NCBI GenBank assembly: GCA_045613765.1
Contig: JAZLBO010000018.1
Span: 71,605-135,604 of the forward strand
Reading direction: 5' to 3'
Source of the DNA: RGIG4097 sp045613765
GTDB lineage: Bacteria > Bacillota > Clostridia > Christensenellales > CAG-917
Length of the DNA: 64,000 nucleotides
The notes beneath the pieces are model-generated. The model had not been told where the DNA came from. It worked only from the letters and a program-made list of their open reading frames with translations, and did not search any database. Shown here in pieces: positions 26,511 through 34,320 of this stretch. The position numbers and the translations under genes were made by a program. The first letter of the stretch is position 1. Each line of letters begins with the position of its first letter.

Positions 26511-27611
26511 ATGAAAGTTATTTTGAACGGAAATGAACTCGGCGATGCACTTCAAAAAGTTGTAAAGGCATTGCCTATTAAGAGAAGCAACCCTATCCTT
26601 GAATGCGTCAAAATCACTGCAACAGGCGACGTTGTCACACTTTTTGCAACAGACCTTGAACTTGCAATCGAAAAGAAGATCAATGCAGAAGTTCTCATTG
26701 AAGGCGAAGTGGTTGTCCCCGGCAAACTTTTTGCAGAATACGCAAAGCGTATCGGTGATGAACAAATCGAACTTGATGGCACTGCACAAAACAAATTGGG
26801 CGTGAAATATCTTGACAGTGAAGTTTTCATCAACTGCTTTAGCGCAGATGAATATCCTGTTTTCAAAGAAGTTGAAAAGGAAAACTCTTTTGTTATCCTC
26901 AAAAAAGACTTCAAGGATCTCATTGGCAAGGTCAAATTCAACGTTGCAACAGACGAAGCAAGACCTTCACTCCGTGGTATCTGTCTCAACATCAAAGAAA
27001 CAGAACTTGAAGGCGTTGCATCAGACGGCTATCGTCTTGCACTTTCAAAAATGCCTATCCAAAACAACGGCATCATTGACAAAATCGTTGTGCCAGCAAA
27101 GAGTATGAACGAACTCAGTTCACTCCTTGATGACGAAAACGAAACACTCACCGTCTACGTTGACAGAAGTTATATCATGGTTGACCTTTTCCACACAAAG
27201 ATGGTGTCAAGACTTATCGCAGAAGACTACATCAACTACGAAAAAATCATCCCCAACGTCTTCACAACAGAAGTCACCATCGACAAAAAGCAATTTGAAA
27301 ACAGTATTGAAAGAGTTTCACTCATCAATCGTTCAGAAAAGAAAGCATACGTGAAGATGGAAATCAAGGAAGATTCAATCTCACTCAACGCACACAGTGA
27401 AGAAGGCGAAATCAATGAAAAGGTTACAATCGGCCTTAAGGGCAAAGATTTGACAATCGGTTTCAACAGCAAGTACATCAGTGAATGTATGAAAGCCATC
27501 CAAGATCCCTTTGTCACACTCAACTTCACATCATCAACAGCCCCTGGCATCATCAAAGGCGAACAAGATAGTTGGCTCTATCTCATCCTTCCCCTTCGTG
27601 TAATCGGCTAA
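26511..27611 (+). CDS. dnaN: DNA polymerase III beta subunit (sliding clamp)
   Basis: 366 residues starting MKVILNGNELGDALQKVVKALP, with the three-domain clamp fold signatures SNPILECVKI, ATDEARPSLRGICLN, SDGYRLAL and the C-terminal YLILPLRVIG. It forms the dimeric ring that tethers the replicase and binds DnaA regulators and repair enzymes. It precedes dnaA and has its own terminator, so dnaN and dnaA are separate units; the canonical order is dnaA-dnaN. Confidence 0.97.
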   Translation: MKVILNGNELGDALQKVVKALPIKRSNPILECVKITATGDVVTLFATDLELAIEKKINAEVLIEGEVVVPGKLFAEYAKRIGDEQIELDGTAQNKLGVKYLDSEVFINCFSADEYPVFKEVEKENSFVILKKDFKDLIGKVKFNVATDEARPSLRGICLNIKETELEGVASDGYRLALSKMPIQNNGIIDKIVVPAKSMNELSSLLDDENETLTVYVDRSYIMVDLFHTKMVSRLIAEDYINYEKIIPNVFTTEVTIDKKQFENSIERVSLINRSEKKAYVKMEIKEDSISLNAHSEEGEINEKVTIGLKGKDLTIGFNSKYISECMKAIQDPFVTLNFTSSTAPGIIKGEQDSWLYLILPLRVIG

Positions 27612-27635
27612 AACGCCACTATCAACAAATATTAA

Positions 27636-27659
27636 AAAGGCACTCAAAAGAGTGCCTTT
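27636..27659 (+). terminator. dnaN terminator
   Basis: AAAGGCACTC and GAGTGCCTTT arms around AAAA. The same stem is used after dnaA and after the P-type ATPase. Confidence 0.9.
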
Positions 27660-27901
27660 ATTTTTAGTGAATAAGAAATAGTAAAGATTGAAAAGTTGTG
27701 GTGTGTATAGTGGGGTGCGTATAAAACACTCGTTCAAGCCGAAATCTTGAATTGTAAACACAGGTTGCAAGAATTGACACAGCGTGCTATGAATTGCCTA
27801 TGGCATAATTTCAAAAAATTTGTCTTATTTTTTGGAAAATTGGGGTGGGGGAGAGAAATATATCAATATATTGTTTTTTTTATTTTTGGTGGCAAAAAAC
27901 A

Positions 27902-27930
27902 TTGATTAATAAATGTGGATAAGTTATAAT
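27902..27930 (+). promoter_or_regulatory. dnaA promoter, leaderless geometry, with DnaA box in the spacer
   Basis: TTGATT (27902-27907), 17-bp spacer, TATAAT (27925-27930), then 7 nt to the ATG. A perfect DnaA box, TGTGGATAA (27914-27922), fills the spacer, which predicts direct autorepression by DnaA. No SD is possible if transcription starts 7 nt after the -10. Confidence 0.7.
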
Positions 27931-27937
27931 TTCAATC

Positions 27938-29314
27938 ATGATTGGAAAAGAAGAATTTTGGGCAGACGCCAAAAACGAATTATCAAAGATAATGCAAGCA
28001 ATAAGCTACGAGGTTTGGATTGAAAAACTCGAGCCTCTTTGCTTTGTCGAAGACACTTTTGTGCTGGTCACTCTTACGGCATCATCAAAGCGCACTATTG
28101 ATGACAAATACAAGAAGACCATCATTGAAATTGTCAACTCTCTCAACAGCGCAGTGGCAAACGTTGAGATCATCACCCCCGACAAAAAGGAAGAATATCT
28201 CAAAAAGCAAACAGACTTCCTTCCCGGTGGTGGAATCATTGTTGACAACAGACAAAAGACGGCAGAAACAAAGGCAAAAAAGAATCCTTTTGTGGATAGA
28301 TACACCTTTGACAATTTTGTCATGGGCAAATCCAACAACTATGCGCTCATTGCAGCAAAGACAGTTGCAGAAAACCCCGGTGGCAAATATAATCCTTTGT
28401 TTATCTATTCTGGCGTCGGTCTTGGCAAAACCCACCTTCTTCACGCAATCGGCAATCATCTTTTCAAGGAATCTCCTCGCACAAAGGTTGTGTATGTCAA
28501 CAGCGAGCAGATGGTCAGTGAATTCGTGCAAATGAGCATGAAAAAGAACAGTGCAGAAAGCAATCAATTCCGTGAGAAATATCGCTCTTGTGATGTTCTT
28601 ATGGTTGATGACGTCCAATTCCTTGCCAAGAGAGAGCAAACACAAGAGGCACTTTTCCACATCTTCAACGATTTGTATCAAGCCAACAAACAAATCATCT
28701 TGACGTCAGACCGTTCCCCCAAGGAACTTGTCACTTTGGAAGAAAGATTGCGCACTCGTTTTGCATGGGGACTTACCGTTGATATCAACGTGCCTGACAC
28801 CGAAACAAGAATCGCCATCTTGAAGACGAAAGCAGCCCACGAAAAATTCCGTTTGAGTGATGAAGTTGCCACGTTTATCGCAGAAAATAGCACTTCAAAC
28901 ATTAGAGAAATGGAAGGTTTGCTCAACAAGATAATCTTTTTCAGTTCATTGACAAACCACGTTATCGACACAACCGACCTTGCAAGAGAGGCACTGCAAG
29001 ACTTTATAGAAGAAAAAACAGACACCCTTGATGCAAGCGTCATCATTGATACAGTGTGCAAGTACTTCAATATCGTCAAAAACGATATCTTCTCAAAGAA
29101 AAAGACGAAGAATATCGTTGAGCCGCGTATGATTGCAATCTATCTCATCACAGAAATGCTCGGTTTGCCCTTGGTGACAATAGGACAAATGTTTGGTGGC
29201 AGAGATCACACAACCATCATCCACGCAAGAGATAAAATCAGCGAAGCAATCAAAGAAGACAAGCGCATGAAAATCGTTGTCGCCGACATCAAAAATATGA
29301 TACTCAATAGATAA
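27938..29314 (+). CDS. dnaA: Chromosomal replication initiator DnaA
   Basis: 458 residues with domain I (1-80), a short linker, the AAA+ domain (Walker A GVGLGKTHLLHAIG, Walker B LMVDDVQFL) and the C-terminal DNA-binding signature GGRDHTTIIHARDKI. It binds DnaA boxes and opens the origin. Two candidate binding regions are nearby: the box in its own promoter and the cluster upstream of gyrB. Followed by a strong terminator, so recF is transcribed separately. Confidence 0.98.
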   Translation: MIGKEEFWADAKNELSKIMQAISYEVWIEKLEPLCFVEDTFVLVTLTASSKRTIDDKYKKTIIEIVNSLNSAVANVEIITPDKKEEYLKKQTDFLPGGGIIVDNRQKTAETKAKKNPFVDRYTFDNFVMGKSNNYALIAAKTVAENPGGKYNPLFIYSGVGLGKTHLLHAIGNHLFKESPRTKVVYVNSEQMVSEFVQMSMKKNSAESNQFREKYRSCDVLMVDDVQFLAKREQTQEALFHIFNDLYQANKQIILTSDRSPKELVTLEERLRTRFAWGLTVDINVPDTETRIAILKTKAAHEKFRLSDEVATFIAENSTSNIREMEGLLNKIIFFSSLTNHVIDTTDLAREALQDFIEEKTDTLDASVIIDTVCKYFNIVKNDIFSKKKTKNIVEPRMIAIYLITEMLGLPLVTIGQMFGGRDHTTIIHARDKISEAIKEDKRMKIVVADIKNMILNR

Positions 29315-29316
29315 AC

Positions 29317-29340
29317 AAAGGCACTCGTTTGAGTGCCTTT
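29317..29340 (+). terminator. dnaA terminator
   Basis: AAAGGCACTC/GAGTGCCTTT stem around GTTT, followed by more T residues. Confidence 0.9.
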
Positions 29341-29418
29341 TTTATATAATTTCACTCGCTCAAAAAGAATACAATCAATCCTAAAAATTGCAGTTTTATT
29401 TTTATTTGGCACAAGTTG

Positions 29419-29447
29419 TTGAAAAACAAAAGTTTTTCATATATAAT
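29419..29447 (+). promoter_or_regulatory. recF promoter, leaderless geometry
   Basis: TTGAAA (29419-29424), 17-bp spacer, TATAAT (29442-29447), then exactly 7 nt to the recF ATG at 29455. Confidence 0.7.
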
Positions 29448-29454
29448 AGGGCGT

Positions 29455-30534
29455 ATGAAAATAATCAGTCTTTCTCTTGCGAATTTTAGAAACTACGAGA
29501 GCCAACAGGTCTTTTTTGACGGTGGGCTCAACGTTTTGCATGGAAAAAACGCAAGTGGCAAGACAAATATGCTTGAATCTGTGTATCTTTGTTCACTTCT
29601 TCGCTCCCCACGTACAACCAAGGATAAGGAACTTATTCGTATGGGTGCAAGCAGGGCAAAAATCACTCTTGTGGTTGAAAAGAGGTTTAGAAAACACACA
29701 ATCACAATATTTATAGACGAGCAAGGCAAAAAGAAAGTTGCCATAGATGGCATACCCGTCCAAAGAGCAGGGGAACTGCTTGGCGTATTGGGTGTGGTAT
29801 TCTTTTCTCCCGACGAGTTGAAACTTGTCAAAGAGTCGCCGGCAGAGAGAAGGGGTTTCCTTGACGTTGGTCTATCACAACAACAAAAGGCATATTTCAG
29901 TGCATTGCAACGCTACAACAAGACTTTGAAACAAAAGAACAATCTTTTGAAGGAAAGCAGAAATGCAGAAAACCTTGACGATATGCTCGACATTTGGGAT
30001 ATTGGTCTTGCAGAGCAAGGGGCGATCATCATACGCAAGCGTATGGAATATGTGGAAGAACTCAACAGATATGCAAGCGCAAGCCACGAAAAAATCAGTT
30101 CGGGCAAGGAAAAATTGAAGTTATCCTACGAAACTGCAGTGAGTACACATGATGATATTAGGCGCAATCTTGAGGAGGCATTGCTTTCTTCAAGGGCAAA
30201 GGACAAGGAACTTGGATATTGCACCGTTGGTCCACATAGAGATGATATCAAGATTGAGATTGACGGCATTGATGCAAGAAAGTTTGCATCTCAAGGCCAA
30301 CAACGTACAATCGCACTGGCAATGAAACTTGGAGAAGTGGAACTCTACAAAAAAGAAACCGGCGAAACACCAATTCTTCTTCTTGATGACGTGCTCAGTG
30401 AACTTGACAAAACAAGGCGAGATATACTTCTTTCAGCAACTGAAGGAGTGCAAACAATTCTCACTTGCACAGAGTTTGACGGAGAAAATGCAAAACTCTT
30501 TGAAGTGAAGGAAGGAAAAATTATAAAAGGATAA
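29455..30534 (+). CDS. recF: DNA replication and repair protein RecF
   Basis: 359 residues from MKIISLSLANFRNY (29455), the canonical RecF start; the frame is open 13 codons upstream but that part covers the promoter. Walker A HGKNASGKTN, the signature region ASQGQQRTIALAMKLGE and Walker B LLLDDVLSELD are clear. RecF is an SMC-like ATPase that helps load RecA at gaps with RecO and RecR. It has its own promoter and ends 3 bp before the next gene. Confidence 0.95.
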   Translation: MKIISLSLANFRNYESQQVFFDGGLNVLHGKNASGKTNMLESVYLCSLLRSPRTTKDKELIRMGASRAKITLVVEKRFRKHTITIFIDEQGKKKVAIDGIPVQRAGELLGVLGVVFFSPDELKLVKESPAERRGFLDVGLSQQQKAYFSALQRYNKTLKQKNNLLKESRNAENLDDMLDIWDIGLAEQGAIIIRKRMEYVEELNRYASASHEKISSGKEKLKLSYETAVSTHDDIRRNLEEALLSSRAKDKELGYCTVGPHRDDIKIEIDGIDARKFASQGQQRTIALAMKLGEVELYKKETGETPILLLDDVLSELDKTRRDILLSATEGVQTILTCTEFDGENAKLFEVKEGKIIKG

Positions 30535-30537
30535 ACT

Positions 30538-31203
30538 ATGGAAAACAAAGAAAACACAATTCTTGAAACAGAAGAAAAAATTGAAATAAAAGAAGTGGTT
30601 GCAGAAGAAATGACAGAAGAAACCACTGAAGAAAAGAAGGAAGGACAAGGATTTGAATATCCCATCACGGTCAACGTGAAGTCCAATGGCATCAGTGACA
30701 AATTGACCATAGAAGAAGACAAAATCACCATTGGCGAAAGAGTTGTATCAAAGGCAGATATCCTTCTTGTCAACAGATTTATCTCAATGCGCAACTTCAA
30801 GGTTGAGCCCACGTTTACAGTGGTATATAAGATTGATGAAAACTCTGTCACGTCTGTTGATTTTGTGCAAGATACAGAGATTAAAGATATAGATTTTGAC
30901 GATAAACTCGCTTTTTGGTTGAAAAAGGAAGAAATCCACTTTGAAGAAAACGATTGGAATTACTTTTGTCCTATCGTCAACGGCTATCTTACTTATAGAT
31001 ATGTTGACACCAAAAAGACGGAAGATTTGCCAAGAGAAATCAGTGCAGTATCAATGGGCGTTTCAATCGCAGGATTGCTCATTGCAATCTTTGGTGGGGT
31101 TATGCTTGGCATGGGCAAAACCACATTTGGTGCAATAGGTCTTGCCCTTGGTGTTGGCGCATTTTTCCTTGGCATAATTAAAATCTTCAAAAAAAGAAAA
31201 TAG
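30538..31203 (+). CDS. Membrane protein with acidic N-terminus, unknown function
   Basis: 221 residues with AAAGGA SD, 3 bp after recF, so co-transcribed. The first 38 residues are Glu/Lys-rich and likely disordered. About 40-150 looks like a beta-rich soluble domain (ITVNVKSNGISDKLTIEEDKITI), and two hydrophobic segments (about 168-190 and 195-214) end in KKRK. The domain recalls the small PH-like/membrane arrangement of the gene at 10064-10513, but no family is certain. The usual partner downstream of recF (a DUF370 gene then gyrB) is absent. Confidence 0.65.
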   Translation: MENKENTILETEEKIEIKEVVAEEMTEETTEEKKEGQGFEYPITVNVKSNGISDKLTIEEDKITIGERVVSKADILLVNRFISMRNFKVEPTFTVVYKIDENSVTSVDFVQDTEIKDIDFDDKLAFWLKKEEIHFEENDWNYFCPIVNGYLTYRYVDTKKTEDLPREISAVSMGVSIAGLLIAIFGGVMLGMGKTTFGAIGLALGVGAFFLGIIKIFKKRK

Positions 31204-31346
31204 ACAAAAAGGGGATTTATAAGCCATCACACAAGAGTGTATGGATAAAACAAGTGGTCAAATATTATTGACAAACTTGATCAATTTCTATAAACTTAAA
31301 ACATATTTATAAACACACGGACGTACGCCTGCGTGTACGATATGTG

Positions 31347-31467
31347 ATGAGGGAGTAATTTGCGTCGTTTTGACGTGGCCGATTTCAACAACACCCGACG
31401 AAAGTCTGGAACGGTCTAAAAAATGAGACTCATAAGATAAGCAGTACGTTTGTCCTATGAGTTTTTT
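31347..31467 (+). ncRNA. yybP-ykoY (Mn2+) riboswitch with terminator expression platform
   Basis: P1 pairs ATGAG (31347-31351) with CTCAT (31429-31433). Inside it the L1 strand GGGAGTA (31351-31357) faces ATGAGA (31423-31428), and the L3 loop contains TCAACAACACC (31385-31395); GGCCG/CGGTC (31377-31381, 31412-31416) and a GAC-GAAA-GTC tetraloop hairpin fill the junction, matching the conserved features of the Mn2+-sensing class. The 3' strand of P1 is also the 5' arm of a terminator, ACTCATA (31428-31434) with TATGAGT (31456-31462) then T5. Metal binding would stabilise P1, block the terminator and switch on the downstream transporter. Confidence 0.85.
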
Positions 31468-31483
31468 ATATTTTGGAGGAAAA

Positions 31484-34219
31484 ATGAAACACTATCTTTT
31501 TGACGGCAACACCGTCCTTGAAGAAGTAAAGTCAAACGAGAACGGCTTGACACAACAAGAAGCCGACGCTCGTCTTGAACAAAACGGCAAGAACAAACTT
31601 GCAGAAGGCAAAAAGATCTCTATGGTCAAGAGATTCTTCTTGCAACTTGCCAACCCTATGATCATTGTTTTGCTCATTGCTGCATTTGTCAGTCTTTTGA
31701 CAACTCTCATCCCCGTGATGACTGGCAATGGTCACTTTGATCCAACTGAACTTGCAGAGTTCTTCATCATCATTGCAGTTGTTCTTCTCAACGCAATCCT
31801 TGGTGTCGTGCAAGAAGGTAGGGCAGAAAAGGCAATCGAGGCTTTGAAGGAAATGACAGCATCAACCTGCAAGGTTATTCGTGATGGCGTGCTCAAGCAA
31901 ATCAAAAACGAAGACCTTGTTGTTGGTGATATCGTAGTCCTTGAAGCAGGCGACTCTGTGCCTGCAGACTGCCGTCTTATTGAGGCAGCATCTTTGAAAG
32001 CAGAAGAAGCAGCATTGACTGGCGAATCTGTCCCTTCAGAAAAGAGTGTTGATGCACTTACTTGCGAAGAAGGCAAAGACGTCCCCCTTGGCGACAGAAA
32101 GAATATGGTCTATATGGGCAGTACCATTGTTTACGGCAGAGCAAAGGCAGTTGTCGTTGCAACAGGTATGGAAACCGAAATGGGCAAGATTGCAGACGTC
32201 CTTGCACAAACAAAGGATGAAACAACACCTCTCCAAAAGAAACTTGACAAACTTTCAAAGATCTTGTCATTTGCAGTCCTTGGCATCTGTGTGTTTATCT
32301 TTGCATTTAAGCTTATAATGGAAAGAAGCAACCTTGTCGGCAACCAAACTCTTGAAATCATCCTTGATAGTTTCATCATTGCAATTTCACTTGCAGTTGC
32401 TGCAATCCCCGAAGGTCTTGCAACCGTTGTCACAATCGTTCTTTCAATGGGTATGACAAAGATGGCAAAGAAAAAAGCCGTCGTCAAACGTCTTACAGCA
32501 GTTGAAACTCTTGGTTGTACACAAATCATTTGCTCAGACAAGACAGGTACATTGACACAAAACAAGATGACTGTTGTTGACACTTATGGCGAAGACGTTG
32601 CACTTATCGCAAGAGCAATGGCACAATGCAGTGACGCAGTCCTTGATGCAGAAAAACTTGAAGCAGTTGGCGAACCCACAGAATGTGCACTTGTCAACTT
32701 TGCATACAAAGAAAATCTCAACAAAACCGATCTTGACGCAACATACCCCAGAGTGGCAGAAGCACCCTTTGACAGTATGCGCAAGATGATGTCAACAATT
32801 CACGAAGACGGCAATGGTGCATACGTCCAATTCACAAAGGGCGCACCCGACGAAATCTTGAAGTGTTGCACAAAGGCAAGAATCGGTGGCGAAGACGTTG
32901 CTCTTACAGACGAAATTAGAGCAAATATCCTTGGCGCAAACAAGGGTATGGCAAACGAAGCACTCCGTGTTCTCGCAGTTGCATACAAGAATCTTGACAG
33001 CATCCCCACAAGCGTAGATCCCGAAGATATTGAAAACAATCTTGTTTTCATTGGTCTTACAGGCATGATCGACCCCATCCGTCCCGAAGTTAAGGACGCA
33101 ATCGCAGAGTGTAAAGATGCAGGCATCCGTGCAGTCATGATCACAGGTGACCACATTGACACTGCAGTGGCAATCGCAAAACAACTCGGCATCATCACAG
33201 ACGCATCACAAGCAATCACTGGCGCAGAAATGGCAGAAATGAGTGATGAAGAATTCTATGAAAGAATTGTGGAATTCTCAGTGTATGCAAGAGTTCAACC
33301 CGAACATAAAGTCCGTATCGTCAACACTTGGAAGGCTCGTGGTATGATCACAGCAATGACAGGCGACGGCGTCAATGACGCACCTTCAATCAAGTCAGCA
33401 GATATCGGTATCGGTATGGGTATCACTGGCACAGACGTCACAAAGGGCGCAGCAGATATGGTGCTCCAAGACGACAACTTTGCAACAATCGTGTCTGCAG
33501 TTGGCGAAGGCAGAAGAATTTATGACAACATTAGAAAGTCAATCCAATTCCTTCTTGCATCCAACCTCGCAGAAGTGGTGGCAGTATTTATCGCAACAAT
33601 GTGTGGTTTCACACTTTTGAAACCTATGCACCTCCTCTGGATCAACCTTATCACAGACACTTTCCCTGCACTTGCTCTCGGCACAGAAGACGCAGAGGCA
33701 GACCTTATGAAACGTGCTCCTCGTGACGAAAAGGAAGGCATCTTTGCAGGTGGCGTCGGCGTCAATATCGTCATCCAAGGTGTGTTTATCGGTCTTTTGA
33801 CATTGCTCTCATACTTCATCGGCCACTACTTTGAATCTGGCTCATGGGCAATCCAAGGCATATCTGAAGACGGTATGACAATGGCATTCTTGACCTTGTC
33901 AATGACAGAAATGTTCCATGCATTCAATGCAAGATCAATCAACCACTCAATCTTCAGCAAGAGCATGCTCAAGAAACAAAACAAACTTATGTGGGCAGCA
34001 TTTGCATTCTCACTTGTCACAACAGTCCTTGTCATCTACACACCCGGACTCAACACAGCATTCGAGTTTGCACCCATCCACGTAGACGAATTCTTTATCG
34101 CAATGGCACTTGGCTTCTCAGTAATTCCTTTTGTGGAACTTTCAAAGGTTATCACAAATGCAATCTACAAAGCCAAAGCAAAGAAAGCACAACCCATCGT
34201 AGAAGAAATCGCAGAATAA
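31484..34219 (+). CDS. P2-type cation-transporting ATPase, probable Mn2+ exporter
   Basis: 911 residues from MKHYLFDGNT (31484), which has GGAGG upstream. P-type ATPase features: TGES in LTGESVPSEK, phosphorylation site CSDKTGTLTQNK, MITGDH, and GDGVNDAPS. The M4 motif is AAIPEGLATV and M6 has NLITDTFPALALG, as in Ca2+/Mn2+ pumps of the SERCA/PMR1 class. Sequence alone would say calcium, but the Mn2+-type riboswitch upstream argues for manganese efflux, as for YoaB of Lactococcus. Ends with a strong terminator; monocistronic. Confidence 0.93.
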   Translation: MKHYLFDGNTVLEEVKSNENGLTQQEADARLEQNGKNKLAEGKKISMVKRFFLQLANPMIIVLLIAAFVSLLTTLIPVMTGNGHFDPTELAEFFIIIAVVLLNAILGVVQEGRAEKAIEALKEMTASTCKVIRDGVLKQIKNEDLVVGDIVVLEAGDSVPADCRLIEAASLKAEEAALTGESVPSEKSVDALTCEEGKDVPLGDRKNMVYMGSTIVYGRAKAVVVATGMETEMGKIADVLAQTKDETTPLQKKLDKLSKILSFAVLGICVFIFAFKLIMERSNLVGNQTLEIILDSFIIAISLAVAAIPEGLATVVTIVLSMGMTKMAKKKAVVKRLTAVETLGCTQIICSDKTGTLTQNKMTVVDTYGEDVALIARAMAQCSDAVLDAEKLEAVGEPTECALVNFAYKENLNKTDLDATYPRVAEAPFDSMRKMMSTIHEDGNGAYVQFTKGAPDEILKCCTKARIGGEDVALTDEIRANILGANKGMANEALRVLAVAYKNLDSIPTSVDPEDIENNLVFIGLTGMIDPIRPEVKDAIAECKDAGIRAVMITGDHIDTAVAIAKQLGIITDASQAITGAEMAEMSDEEFYERIVEFSVYARVQPEHKVRIVNTWKARGMITAMTGDGVNDAPSIKSADIGIGMGITGTDVTKGAADMVLQDDNFATIVSAVGEGRRIYDNIRKSIQFLLASNLAEVVAVFIATMCGFTLLKPMHLLWINLITDTFPALALGTEDAEADLMKRAPRDEKEGIFAGGVGVNIVIQGVFIGLLTLLSYFIGHYFESGSWAIQGISEDGMTMAFLTLSMTEMFHAFNARSINHSIFSKSMLKKQNKLMWAAFAFSLVTTVLVIYTPGLNTAFEFAPIHVDEFFIAMALGFSVIPFVELSKVITNAIYKAKAKKAQPIVEEIAE

Positions 34220-34237
34220 TAAATCAACCCCAAAATC

Positions 34238-34265
34238 AAAAAGGCACTCAACCGAGTGCCTTTTT
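34238..34265 (+). terminator. P-type ATPase terminator
   Basis: AAAAGGCACTC/GAGTGCCTTTTT stem around AACC. Confidence 0.9.
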
Positions 34266-34284
34266 ATTTTAATAAAAAAGGGTC

Positions 34285-34313
34285 TTTAATTTTCAAAACA
34301 AAGGTGTTATAAT
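34285..34313 (+). promoter_or_regulatory. Promoter of the helicase gene, leaderless geometry
   Basis: TTTAAT (34285-34290), 17-bp spacer, TATAAT (34308-34313), then 7 nt to the ATG at 34321; no SD. Confidence 0.6.
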
Positions 34314-34320
34314 TACAAAT

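Larger units (their letters stand above)
27612..27937. other. dnaN-dnaA intergenic region, candidate origin element
   Basis: 326 bp. After the dnaN terminator comes mixed sequence, then an AT-rich tract (about 27810-27935: near-palindromic ATATATCAATATATTG and a long T-run) ending in a perfect DnaA box and the dnaA promoter. This is the position of incC-type origin elements next to dnaA. Confidence 0.55.

Noticed and set aside
27774..27809. TTGACA with CATAAT as a dnaA promoter
   Set aside because: The spacing is far too long; the TTGATT/TATAAT pair at 27902-27930 is correctly spaced.
28085..28693. 202-codon minus-strand frame
   Set aside because: Antisense to dnaA; shadow translation.
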